10,791 bases of DNA from the NCBI GenBank assembly GCA_964491375.1, contig CAZBGL010000079.1, positions 1 to 10,791 of the forward strand, given 5' to 3'. Positions 1 through 6,818 of the stretch are shown piece after piece. The DNA comes from CAZBGL01 sp964491375 (GTDB lineage Bacteria > Desulfobacterota > Deferrisomatia > Deferrisomatales > Deferrisomataceae). The notes under the pieces are model-generated. The model had not been told where the DNA came from. It did no database searches and was given only the letters and a program-made list of their open reading frames with translations. How positions within the stretch are numbered: the stretch's first letter is position 1; every line of letters begins with the position of its first letter. The position numbers were made by a program, and so were the translations under genes.

Positions 1-1028
1 GCCGGGTGCTGGTGGTGGAGGAACTGGAACCCCTTCTCGAGGAGAGCGTGCAGGCCCTGGCGGGTGAACTCCCGGACCCTCCGAAGGTGCTGGGCAAGCG
101 GCAGGGGCTCTTCCCAGAGGTGGGCGACCTCGATCCGGACGGGGTGCTGCGCGCGGTGGAGCATCTCATGGACCGGGATCCCCGGCCGGACGCACCGCCT
201 GAACCCGCCCGGATCAGCGACGGATGGGCGCGCCGCATGCTCACGTTCTGTCCCGGGTGCCCCCACCGCTCGGCGTTCGTGGCGCTGGAACGGGCCGTTG
301 AAAAACTCGGGCTCGCAAAGGACGACGTGGTGGTGACCGGCGACATCGGGTGCACGGTCCTGGGCATGAACCCGCCCCACGGTCTGTGCCGCACGGAGGT
401 GGCCATGGGCTCCAGCGTGGCCATGGCCCAGGGGTTCGCCTACGCCGGGGTGGACCGCCCCGTGGTGGCGGTCATCGGCGACAGCACCTTCTTCCATGCG
501 GGGCTCCCGCCGCTACTGAACGCCGCCAGCCAGAACGCGAACCTCACCGTGCTCGTGCTGGACAACGGCCATGCCGCGATGACCGGATACCAGCCCTCCC
601 TGGGGAACCACCGGGCGCGCAACGGCGAGATCCCCCAACCCATGAGCATCGAGGAACTGGCCAAGGCCTGCCGCGTCCGCAGAGTGCGCAAGGCCTTTCC
701 CTACTTCGTCCGGAGGCTCGCCCGCATCCTGGCGAGCGCGATGCGGTCTCCGGGCGTCCACGTGGTGATCGCCGAGGCTCCGTGCGTGGGAAGACTTCCC
801 TCGCGGATGGTGGTGCCGTACCGGGTCCGAGGGGAACGCTGCCCGGGGCCGGAAGCCTGCCATCCCTCGTGCCTGGAGCGGGTCAACTGCCCAGCGCTCG
901 ACCTGGACGAGCGGACGGGCCGCGCCGTGATCGCGGCGGACCGGTGCCTGGGATGCGGGCTGTGCGCCTCGGCGTGCGGCCGGAGGGCGATCCGCCGGCA
1001 CCTGCGGGGCAGGAGGCGCACGCCGTGA
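1..1028 (+). CDS. iorA: Indolepyruvate:ferredoxin oxidoreductase, alpha subunit (5' partial)
   Basis: This is the C-terminal part of the large subunit of the enzyme that oxidatively decarboxylates aryl pyruvates (indolepyruvate, phenylpyruvate) to acyl-CoA, reducing ferredoxin in the cytoplasm. The reading frame is open to the window edge, so the N-terminal pyrimidine-binding domain is missing; the visible part begins RVLVVEELEP. A CPGCPHR motif (about nt 246-266) opens the TPP-binding domain. It is followed by GDIGCTVLG, the cofactor stretch GDSTFFHAGLPPLLNAASQN (about nt 477-540) and MTGYQPSLG, all typical of IorA. The C-terminus carries a two-cluster ferredoxin domain. The second cluster is a normal CxxCxxCxxxC (Cys codons 945, 954, 963, 975). 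The first has four Cys (840, 858, 870, 888) with wider spacing than usual. The stop overlaps the iorB start by 4 bp (GTGA). The family assignment is secure; substrate preference is not visible. Confidence 0.95.
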   Translation, partial: RVLVVEELEPLLEESVQALAGELPDPPKVLGKRQGLFPEVGDLDPDGVLRAVEHLMDRDPRPDAPPEPARISDGWARRMLTFCPGCPHRSAFVALERAVEKLGLAKDDVVVTGDIGCTVLGMNPPHGLCRTEVAMGSSVAMAQGFAYAGVDRPVVAVIGDSTFFHAGLPPLLNAASQNANLTVLVLDNGHAAMTGYQPSLGNHRARNGEIPQPMSIEELAKACRVRRVRKAFPYFVRRLARILASAMRSPGVHVVIAEAPCVGRLPSRMVVPYRVRGERCPGPEACHPSCLERVNCPALDLDERTGRAVIAADRCLGCGLCASACGRRAIRRHLRGRRRTP

Positions 1029-1615
1029 GGCTCGACGTCGTGGTGGCCGGTGTCGGCGGCCAGGGCGTGATCACTCTGGCCACGGTCCTCGTGCGGGCAG
1101 CCCTGCGCGAAGGCTACGACGCCCATCTCTTGGCCCAGTCGGGTCTCAGCCAGTTGGGCGCGCCCGTGTTCGCCCACGTGCGCGTGGGCACGCCGGCCGG
1201 GCCCAGCCCCAAGATCCCCCTCGGAGGGGCTGACACGGTGGTGGGACTTGAGCGGCTGGAGGCCCTGCGGCTCGCGCCCTACCTGCGGCGCGGCGGCACC
1301 GCGGTCCTCTCGAACGAGCCGGTGCGGCCCTACGAGGCCCGGTTCCGGCCCCACCGGTATCCGGCCCGCAAGGACGTGGAGCAGGCCTTCCCGGGGGCCC
1401 GGGTGATCTGGGTGCCGGCCCTGGAACTGGCCCGGCGCCATGGGCCGCCCGCGCTGGTGAGCGCCGTGATGCTCGGGGCCCTGGCCGGCACGACCGGCGT
1501 GGTGGAACGGGAGAACTTGGTGGCGTGCTTGCGCGAGGAGCGACCCGCTCTGGCCGACGCCGAGGTCGAGGCGTTCTTCGAAGGCTTCCGAGCCGTGACC
1601 GGCCGGGAGGATTGA
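1025..1615 (+). CDS. iorB: Indolepyruvate:ferredoxin oxidoreductase, beta subunit
   Basis: This 196-aa protein is the small (gamma-type) subunit of the 2-oxoacid:ferredoxin oxidoreductase; it completes the active site with IorA and acts in the cytoplasm. The N-terminal VVVAGVGGQGVITLATVL is the glycine-rich signature of this subunit. The following LLAQSGLSQLGAPVFAHVR matches the conserved region usually written QSGMSQRGG. Length is normal for the family (about 190-200 aa). I chose GTG at 1025 because it overlaps the iorA stop as GTGA, implying translational coupling, and because the family signature starts only a few residues later. The longer open frame upstream is out of frame with iorA and runs inside it. 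The gene ends 9 bp from the stop of the convergent M16 gene, leaving no room for a dedicated terminator. Confidence 0.94.
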   Translation: MRLDVVVAGVGGQGVITLATVLVRAALREGYDAHLLAQSGLSQLGAPVFAHVRVGTPAGPSPKIPLGGADTVVGLERLEALRLAPYLRRGGTAVLSNEPVRPYEARFRPHRYPARKDVEQAFPGARVIWVPALELARRHGPPALVSAVMLGALAGTTGVVERENLVACLREERPALADAEVEAFFEGFRAVTGRED

Positions 1616-1624
1616 CCGCCGCCG

Positions 1625-3028
1625 CTACTTCGGCTCCACCACCCGCACCGGTCCCAGCCGGGACCAGAAGGGAGCCTCCGGGTCCACCTCGCCCACCACC
1701 ACCCACACCCCCGTCGACGGATCCAGGTACCGTTCGGCGGCCCGCCGTGCCTGCTCCAGGGTGACCGACCGGATCTCGTCCGGGTACCTGCGTCCCAGGT
1801 CGAGGGGGAGGCCGTCCAGCCACAGGGCCATGCGGTCGCGCACCAGGTTTGCGGGATCCTCGTACCGGAACACGTACCGGTTCACCAGGCTCTGGCGCGC
1901 TTCCCTCACCTCCGACCCGGTCAGGCTGGCGGCCAAGCCGGACACCTCGCTCCGCAACAGGTCCACCACCAGGGGTGCGTTTTCGGTCTTGGTGAGCGCG
2001 TACGCGCCGAGCACACCGAAGTCCGGCAGGGCCTGGTAGAAGCTCCCCACGCTGTAGGCCAGGCCCCGGTTGGACCGGATCTCCCGCACCAGGCGTGCGC
2101 CGAAGCCTCCGGAGCCCAGCACGTGGTCGCACACCTCGAACGGGGCGAACCCCGGGTCCGTGCGCGACGGCCCGAGCCGCGCCCACACCACCGTGGCCTG
2201 CGGAAGGGGCCGTGGTACGACCACGACCTGGGCCCCGGGCTCCGCGGGCGGTGGAGGCCTGGGGAACCCCCCTCCGCTTCCGGGCAGGCGGCCGAACCTC
2301 CGGTGGAGCTCGGCCCGGAGCCGGTCGGGATCGAAGTCCCCGACCGCCCCCAACGCCCAGTCCCCCGACGCGACCAACCGTTGGTGGAACGCGAGCAGGT
2401 CCTCCCTCCGGATCCGGGCGATGGATTCCCCTGTGGGTACCCGGCCCCGGGGATGGCCCCGGTACAGCGCCCTGCGAAGCTCGCGGAACGCCAAGGCCTG
2501 CGGCTCGTCCGCCTCCCGCCGGATCCCTTCGGCCACCTGGGTCCTGGCCCACTCCACCCGATCCGGCCGGAACGCGGGCTCCGACACGAGCCGTTCCAGA
2601 AGATCCAGGCCTTCCTCCAGGTCGTCGGGAAGCACCGACAGGGTGATCCAGCCCTTGTCCCGGCCCAGGGAGAGCCCCAGTTCCATTCCCCGACGTTCCA
2701 GGGCCCCGTCGAACGCCTCGGGAGAGAGGCCCCCGGCCCCGCCGGTGCGCCATGCGAGGGACGCCACGCGGGCCAGCCCGGACTTGTCGGGCGGGTCGTA
2801 CACCTCGCCCGCGCGCACCGCCAGGTACAGCCGCACCAGGGGCACGTCGTGGTCCTCGATCCAAAACCACGGGGCGCCCGAAGGGAGCCTTTCCTGCACG
2901 GGGTCCGGCGGGTCGAACCGCGGCGGTGGGAAGGCGGCCGTGCGGGGATCCAGCCCCCGCGAAACCGCGCACCCGGCCAGCACGGCCGTGGCCAGCCCCA
3001 GCCACAGCGCCTTCCTCGCGGCGGTCAC
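1625..3028 (-). CDS. M16-family peptidase-like lipoprotein lacking the zinc site (non-catalytic partner)
   Basis: This 467-aa protein has the two-domain M16B fold: an N-terminal M16 domain (about residues 45-225) and a C-terminal M16_C domain (about 227-430) with a typical AVGDFDPDRL strand. The motif RGLAYSV (about 321-327) is the conserved C-terminal R/Y region that binds substrate or stabilises the pair. The place where HxxEH should be (about 85-95) reads LARVASLAWR, so the zinc ligands are gone. The N-terminus is a lipoprotein signal with lipobox LAGC (lipidated Cys20). Ala follows the Cys, which fits outer-membrane sorting, so it is likely a periplasm-facing lipoprotein. The GTG start overlaps the stop of the catalytic partner (GTGA) and has a strong AGGAGG 7 nt upstream. 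It probably forms a heterodimer with the adjacent HxxEH protein. The natural substrate is unknown. Confidence 0.9.
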   Translation of the reverse strand: MTAARKALWLGLATAVLAGCAVSRGLDPRTAAFPPPRFDPPDPVQERLPSGAPWFWIEDHDVPLVRLYLAVRAGEVYDPPDKSGLARVASLAWRTGGAGGLSPEAFDGALERRGMELGLSLGRDKGWITLSVLPDDLEEGLDLLERLVSEPAFRPDRVEWARTQVAEGIRREADEPQALAFRELRRALYRGHPRGRVPTGESIARIRREDLLAFHQRLVASGDWALGAVGDFDPDRLRAELHRRFGRLPGSGGGFPRPPPPAEPGAQVVVVPRPLPQATVVWARLGPSRTDPGFAPFEVCDHVLGSGGFGARLVREIRSNRGLAYSVGSFYQALPDFGVLGAYALTKTENAPLVVDLLRSEVSGLAASLTGSEVREARQSLVNRYVFRYEDPANLVRDRMALWLDGLPLDLGRRYPDEIRSVTLEQARRAAERYLDPSTGVWVVVGEVDPEAPFWSRLGPVRVVEPK

Positions 3029-4539
3029 GGCGTTTCCTCCTTTGGCGGCGGCCTGAGGACGGCCACCGTGCGGTTCGTGGCGACGAAATACCGGCGGGCC
3101 ACCTCGGCCACTTCCTCCGGCGTGATGGTGCGGAGCACTCGGGGATGCTCCTCGATGTACCGCCAGTCCCCGGCCACGGCCTGGAAGTAGGCCAGCCGCC
3201 TGGCCAAGCCCGCGTTGGAGAGGAGCGCCCGCACCCGGGCCGCCTCCATCCGGCGCACCACGCCCCCGAGCTCCTCCCGGCTCGGCGGCTCACGACCCAG
3301 CCGGCCCAGCTCCTCCAGGAGCGCCCCCTCGGCCCGTTCCAAGTCCACACCGGCCACCGGGGTCAGGAACACGACGAACAGGTTGGGGTAGCGCGCGCCG
3401 GGCAGCCCGTTCACCGCGTCCACCGAGGCCGCGATCCGGCGCCGGTCCACCAGCTCCCGCACCAGCCGGGACGAGCGGCCGTCCGCCAGCACGGCCTCGA
3501 TCACGTCGAACACATAGTCGTCCCGGTGGGGCAGCGTGGGCTTGTGGAACGCCACGGCCATGCGGGGTTCGGCGTCGAACCACACCTCCACCCGCCGGGG
3601 ACCCCGCTGGGGGGGCTCCCGGGTCACCGCCCGTTTGGGTACGCCGCGGGGGGGGAGGTTCCCGAAGTACCGCTCCACCAGTTCGAAGAACCGCGGCGGA
3701 TCCACGTCGCCCACGGCCGCGACGACCGCGTTGTCCGGCCCGTAGTAGTCCCGGAAGAACCGGCGGGTGTCCTCGATGTCCAGGGTCTCGAGGTCCGAAG
3801 GCCAGCCGATCACCGGGTCCCGGTAGGGATGGGCCACGAACGCGGTCGAAAGGAGCGCCTCGTACAGCATGCCCCGGGGATCCGATCCGTACCGCTGGCG
3901 GCGCTCCTCGATGACCACGTTGCGCTCCACGTAGTATTCGCGAAGCACGGGATCGCGCATCCGTTCCGACTCGATCCGGGCCCACAGTTCCAGCCGGTTC
4001 GAGGGGAGGCTCACGGTGTAACTCGTGAGGTCCGTACTCGTGCCCGCGTTGAACCCCACGGCGCCGTTCCGGGTGTAGATCGCGTCGATTTCGTCCTTGA
4101 CCACCAGCGGGCGGTGCTTCTCCTGGAGCGCCCGCAGGCGTTCTTCCAACTGCCGGAGCTTTTCCGGGTCGGCGGCGTCCCCCCTTCGCCGTTCCGCGTC
4201 CAGCGCCCGGCCCACCCGCTCGATCTCCTCCAGCAGGGGTTCCTCTTCGCTCCAGTTCCGGGTGCCCAGGGTGCGCGTGCCCTTGAACAGGAGGTGTTCC
4301 AAGAGGTGGGCCATGCCGGTGCGCCCGGCCGGCTCGTCCACCCCCCCCACCCGGAACGTCATCTGGAGGCTCACCACGGGCGCCGCTCCTCGCCTCAGGG
4401 CCAGCACCACCAACCCGTTGTCCAGGCGGTACTCGGCCACCCGTCCCTCCAGGCTGCCCGGTTCCGCTGCCGCGGCCAGCCCGGTCAACAGGGCCCACAC
4501 GGCCCAAATCCGAAACGTCTCGGCAAGGCTCACCCGCAT
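3025..4539 (-). CDS. Secreted M16-family zinc metallopeptidase (HxxEH, catalytic subunit)
   Basis: This 504-aa pitrilysin/insulinase-type (M16B) protease contains the inverted zinc motif HLLEH (His78, Glu81, His82) in GMAHLLEHLLFKGT. The downstream ERNVVIEERR provides the third zinc ligand, a Glu (about 211-212, by alignment from memory with mitochondrial processing peptidase). The M16_C domain follows (about 245-430) with AVGDVDP and GRSSRLVRELVDRRRIAASV. Between the two parts of the active site is an extra charged, helical-looking segment (about residues 98-150). The N-terminus MRVSLAETFR followed by a hydrophobic run to LAAAA is a Sec signal peptide, so the enzyme is periplasmic. I chose ATG at 4539 over the more upstream start at 4731 because the signal peptide begins there, a GAAGGGG sequence precedes it, and the upstream 64 codons look non-coding. 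It is the first gene of the M16 pair. Confidence 0.92.
   Translation of the reverse strand: MRVSLAETFRIWAVWALLTGLAAAAEPGSLEGRVAEYRLDNGLVVLALRRGAAPVVSLQMTFRVGGVDEPAGRTGMAHLLEHLLFKGTRTLGTRNWSEEEPLLEEIERVGRALDAERRRGDAADPEKLRQLEERLRALQEKHRPLVVKDEIDAIYTRNGAVGFNAGTSTDLTSYTVSLPSNRLELWARIESERMRDPVLREYYVERNVVIEERRQRYGSDPRGMLYEALLSTAFVAHPYRDPVIGWPSDLETLDIEDTRRFFRDYYGPDNAVVAAVGDVDPPRFFELVERYFGNLPPRGVPKRAVTREPPQRGPRRVEVWFDAEPRMAVAFHKPTLPHRDDYVFDVIEAVLADGRSSRLVRELVDRRRIAASVDAVNGLPGARYPNLFVVFLTPVAGVDLERAEGALLEELGRLGREPPSREELGGVVRRMEAARVRALLSNAGLARRLAYFQAVAGDWRYIEEHPRVLRTITPEEVAEVARRYFVATNRTVAVLRPPPKEETP
3036..3041 (-). promoter_or_regulatory. Shine-Dalgarno site for the non-catalytic M16 gene
   Basis: A perfect AGGAGG lies inside the last codons of the upstream M16 gene, 7 nt before the GTG at 3028. 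With the GTGA stop/start overlap it fixes the start of the lipoprotein and points to coupled translation giving matched amounts of the two subunits. Confidence 0.75.
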
Positions 4540-4550
4540 TTCGACCCCTT

Positions 4551-4575
4551 CGAACCCGATCTCTTGCGAACCCGA
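4551..4575. repeat. 9-bp direct repeat CGAACCCGA, 16-bp period, upstream of the M16 operon
   Basis: CGAACCCGA occurs at 4551-4559 and again exactly at 4567-4575, ending 12 bp before the ATG of the catalytic M16 gene (minus strand). Its position in the 5' leader, overlapping or just upstream of the ribosome-binding region, could suit a regulator binding site. No known operator is recognised, and chance is possible in GC-rich DNA. Confidence 0.4.
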
Positions 4576-4656
4576 CTCCCGGAAGGGCGGGCCGGTTCCA
4601 AAACGATCTTCGAGGGTACCAGAAACCCGCCTCCAGGCGAAGACAGGACCGCACCC

Positions 4657-4686
4657 TGGCAACCCCGGGCAGCAGCGTGCTAGGCT
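4657..4686 (+). promoter_or_regulatory. Possible sigma-70-type promoter
   Basis: TGGCAA (4657-4662) and TAGGCT (4681-4686), separated by 18 bp and with an upstream TG making an extended -10 (TGCTAGGCT), resemble a housekeeping promoter of a GC-rich bacterium. A transcript starting near 4693 would carry the interleaved inverted repeats and the repeat arrays as a leader of about 400 nt to the DUF6178-like gene, or as a separate small RNA. This is a weak match only. Confidence 0.2.
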
Positions 4687-4747
4687 CAGGAGGGCAGAGG
4701 GGCGGAGAAACGTCCGGGTGGACGAGTTCACGTCCCGCGAAGAGTTC

Positions 4748-4790
4748 CAGGAGACGTCCCTGCGCGGTCTCCTGCCGGTTGACGCAGGGA
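4748..4790. other. Two interleaved perfect inverted repeats (H-type pseudoknot or alternating hairpins)
   Basis: CAGGAGAC (4748-4755) pairs with GTCTCCTG (4767-4774), and TCCCTGCG (4757-4764) pairs with CGCAGGGA (4783-4790). Both stems are perfect 8-bp Watson-Crick helices. The arms occur in the order a1-a2-b1-b2, so the RNA could form an H-type pseudoknot with loops of 1, 2 and 8 nt. Alternatively it could switch between two exclusive hairpins. All pairs are Watson-Crick, so either strand could fold. Neighbouring hairpins at 4711-4724 and 4800-4813 suggest a structured RNA. No known riboswitch or RNA family was recognised. Confidence 0.35.
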
Positions 4791-4848
4791 GCGTGGCGGC
4801 GGGCGGCTGCCCGGCTCCTGGCCGGCGGCAATCGGATGGCGGTTTCGG

Positions 4849-4872
4849 TGATCAGTAATCAGCTATCGGCTC
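4849..4872. repeat. Degenerate short tandem repeat (ATCAGT/AATCAGC type)
   Basis: TGATCAGT, AATCAGCT and ATCGGCTC follow head to tail with a period of 8 bp, trailing off into ACAGCC. The units are alike but not identical, as in an old, decaying array. The array lies in non-coding DNA that is locally less GC-rich than its surroundings. Confidence 0.5.
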
Positions 4873-4955
4873 ACAGCCAGGGCGTACGGCTGGAAGATGG
4901 CGTCGTTTCAGTATTGGAGGACAGGACTCATCCCCTGTCATCCGAACCCCGAGGC

Positions 4956-5076
4956 CCTCTAGCATTCCAGCGCTGCCATTCTAGCCGTTCCAGATGCCGT
5001 CAGCCCCTAGCTGCTCACGATCGCGACAACGTGGAGGTTTTCAGGGCAGGGCGTTCCAGCCTTCCAGCATCCTAGC
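4956..5076. repeat. Degenerate array of an 8-bp unit, consensus NTYCYAGC
   Basis: Eight related units are present: CCTCTAGC (4956), ATTCCAGC (4964), ATTCTAGC (4978), GTTCCAGA (4987), CCCCTAGC (5004), then three exactly head to tail, GTTCCAGC (5053), CTTCCAGC (5061) and ATCCTAGC (5069). The last ends 21 bp before the ATG of the DUF6178-like gene and only about 8 bp from its ribosome-binding site. Units alternate CCAG and CTAG. The array looks like a decaying microsatellite-like element; a function is unknown. Confidence 0.6.
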
Positions 5077-5097
5077 GCCCCAACGGGAGGAGCCCAC

Positions 5098-6816
5098 ATG
5101 ACCGACCCGCGCACGCCCCAGTCCCGTCGGGCCGAGGTGATTCCCACCCCCATCCGGAGGGAACTGGACCGGGTGCTCTCGGTGCGGGGGGCCGAACGGG
5201 AAGAACGGCTGCTCGCCTGCCGGAACCTTCCGGCCGTGGTGGCCCTGATGCCGCCCGAGGAACTCTACTTCACCCTGAAGGAGATGGATCGGGACAACGT
5301 GCCCCTGGTCCTTGCCCACGCCCGCACCGAGCAGATCGAGTTCTTCCTGGACCTGGAACTGTGGGACCGCGACCGCGTGCGGAGCGACCGGGTCGTGCCG
5401 TGGCTGGAACTCCTGGCCTCGTGCGGCGAGGCCGCCCTGGGCCGGTGGCTCCGGAACCTGGACCTGGCCGACCTCGCCCTGTACCTGGGCCAGGTCGTCA
5501 AGGTCCATGTGGCCCGGGAGCCGGACGAGGACGTGTTTCAGGAACTGCCCGGCCGCGCCCCGATCACGATCGACGGATTCTACTACGTGAGGTGCGCCCC
5601 GGGCCACGAGACACTGGTCCGGTCTGTGCTCCTCGTGGTCCGCGACCGGGATCCGGACCACTACTTCCGCCTCATGGAGGCCCTGATCCGCGACGTGGAC
5701 TCCGAGTTGGAGGAGTACGTCTATGAGCAGCGCCAGCGCCGCTTGGCCGTGCGCGGGTTTCCGGAGTGGGACGAGGCCGTGGAGATCTACGCGCCCCTGG
5801 ACGCGGACACCGCGGACGACCTGCCCCTTCGGAGATCGTTTGCCGATCCCGCCCCCGAGGGCGAGCCCGAGGTGGGGCCGCGGTATCCCGTGGCCGCCCC
5901 CGGGGTGGCCCCCGACCTCCTGGCCCGGGCCCTGAGGTGCCTGGAGGACCCGGCCCTCCTGGAAAGCCTCCACGCGGAGATCGCGTTCCTCACCAACAAG
6001 CTCCTGGTGGCGGACCGGCTTCCCCTGGACCGGCTCGACTCCTACCACCGGGCCCTGTCCAAGGTGGCGGGCTATCTCTCGATCGGGCTCGAGTACCTGG
6101 CCGGCCCGGACGACCGGGGGGCTGCGCGGCTGCTCGCCCGCCACTGGATCCAGCACCTGTTCCGGGTGGGGTGGACCCGGGTGCTCCGGGCGCAACAGCG
6201 GGCCCGGAGGATCTTCCGCCGGGGATGGCCCGAAGGCCACAAGGAACGGCTGCTCTTCCTGGACGAACCGCTGGGCGAGATCCTGGACGGGCTGCTCCGG
6301 CCCCACCCCCTGTGGTACGCCGGGCCCACGGAGGCGCCCGGCTACCGCCCGTTCCGCTCATTGAGCGAGGTGGACCGGGCGGTGCGCGCCGTGGACAAGG
6401 CCGAGTTCGTGGGCCGCTTTCTGTTCTCCGCGGTGGACCTGCGGCTCGACGACATCCGCGGCGCCCTCACCCACGTGGAGCCCGAGAACCTCAAGGCATC
6501 CACCGTGTTCCTCACCGCCCTGGTGAACGCCGCCCTGGGCCGCGGGTTCCGGTTCGCCCCCATCCCCCGGGAGCGGGCGCGCGAGGGCCTGGCCCGGGTC
6601 TGGCAGGAGGACCGGCCACCCCGCCGCGTGCGGCCCGAGTTGCTGGACGCCTCGGTGGAGTGGGTGGGGATGCTCATGCCCCTGCGGGGAACGGACGAGG
6701 CCTACCTGCGGGAGTTCGTGACCGAGTGCTTCGGGCTCCTGGAGGACGAGTTCGGCCACCTGGCGCCCGACGAGACCCCCGACCCCCGGTTCGTGCGGGG
6801 CCTGTGGATCGAATGA
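5098..6816 (+). CDS. DUF6178-like protein of unknown function
   Basis: This 572-aa, charged, soluble protein has no signal peptide or membrane segment, so it is probably cytoplasmic. The N-terminal part (about residues 36-150) is rich in leucine and acid residues, with LPAVVALMPPEELYFTLKEM, then TEQIEFFLDLELWDRDRV and WLELL. This pattern matches what I recall of the DUF6178 family found in deltaproteobacteria such as Geobacter and relatives. The remainder is largely helical in character with no catalytic motif I can name. The start at 5098 is supported by GGGAGGA six nt upstream, and no earlier in-frame start is apparent. The gene stands alone on the plus strand, divergent from the M16 operon and convergent with the cytochrome operon, so neighbours give no functional hint. 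That the gene is real is near certain; the family name is from memory. Confidence 0.8.
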   Translation: MTDPRTPQSRRAEVIPTPIRRELDRVLSVRGAEREERLLACRNLPAVVALMPPEELYFTLKEMDRDNVPLVLAHARTEQIEFFLDLELWDRDRVRSDRVVPWLELLASCGEAALGRWLRNLDLADLALYLGQVVKVHVAREPDEDVFQELPGRAPITIDGFYYVRCAPGHETLVRSVLLVVRDRDPDHYFRLMEALIRDVDSELEEYVYEQRQRRLAVRGFPEWDEAVEIYAPLDADTADDLPLRRSFADPAPEGEPEVGPRYPVAAPGVAPDLLARALRCLEDPALLESLHAEIAFLTNKLLVADRLPLDRLDSYHRALSKVAGYLSIGLEYLAGPDDRGAARLLARHWIQHLFRVGWTRVLRAQQRARRIFRRGWPEGHKERLLFLDEPLGEILDGLLRPHPLWYAGPTEAPGYRPFRSLSEVDRAVRAVDKAEFVGRFLFSAVDLRLDDIRGALTHVEPENLKASTVFLTALVNAALGRGFRFAPIPRERAREGLARVWQEDRPPRRVRPELLDASVEWVGMLMPLRGTDEAYLREFVTECFGLLEDEFGHLAPDETPDPRFVRGLWIE

Positions 6817-6818
6817 GC

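Larger units (their letters stand above)
4540..5097. other. Long divergent intergenic region with repeats and predicted RNA structure
   Basis: These 558 bp separate the divergent M16 operon and the DUF6178-like gene, and must hold the promoters of both. I see no credible gene: open frames here cross repeat arrays and lack domain-like sequence. From left to right it holds a 9-bp direct repeat near the M16 start, a candidate promoter (4657-4686), a small hairpin (4711-4724, CGTCC/GGACG), two interleaved 8-bp inverted repeats (4748-4790), a further hairpin (4800-4813, CGGGC/GCCCG), and two degenerate 8-bp repeat arrays (4849-4872 and 4956-5076). By eye the part after about 4840 is less GC-rich than the flanking genes, unlike the rest of the window. 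Confidence 0.7.

Noticed and set aside
1146..3350. Very long (734-codon) minus-strand frame and similar long plus-strand frames over the M16 genes
   Set aside because: These are Gly/Pro/Arg-rich shadow frames produced by high GC content; the real frames there have recognisable M16 domains.
4540..4731. N-terminal extension of the catalytic M16 protein to an earlier ATG at 4731
   Set aside because: The extra 64 residues are not protein-like and would place the obvious signal peptide internally; ATG at 4539 fits the signal peptide and ribosome-binding site.
4677..5075. Open frame of 132 codons on the plus strand in the intergenic region
   Set aside because: It runs through both short-repeat arrays and the inverted repeats, has no domain-like sequence, and its repeat-derived stretch (ISNQLS) is typical of spurious translation of ATCAGTAATCAGC-type repeats.
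4700..5097. RNase P RNA, suggested by GGAGAAACGTCCGGG resembling the GAGGAAAGTCCGGGC core
   Set aside because: The match is imperfect and the conserved 3' core of RNase P RNA (ACAGAA and GGCTTA region) is not found downstream.
4860..5097. Promoter directly upstream of the DUF6178-like gene
   Set aside because: No convincing -35/-10 pair or sigma-54 (TGGCAC-N5-TTGC) element could be found near the start; only the distant weak candidate at 4657 was kept.
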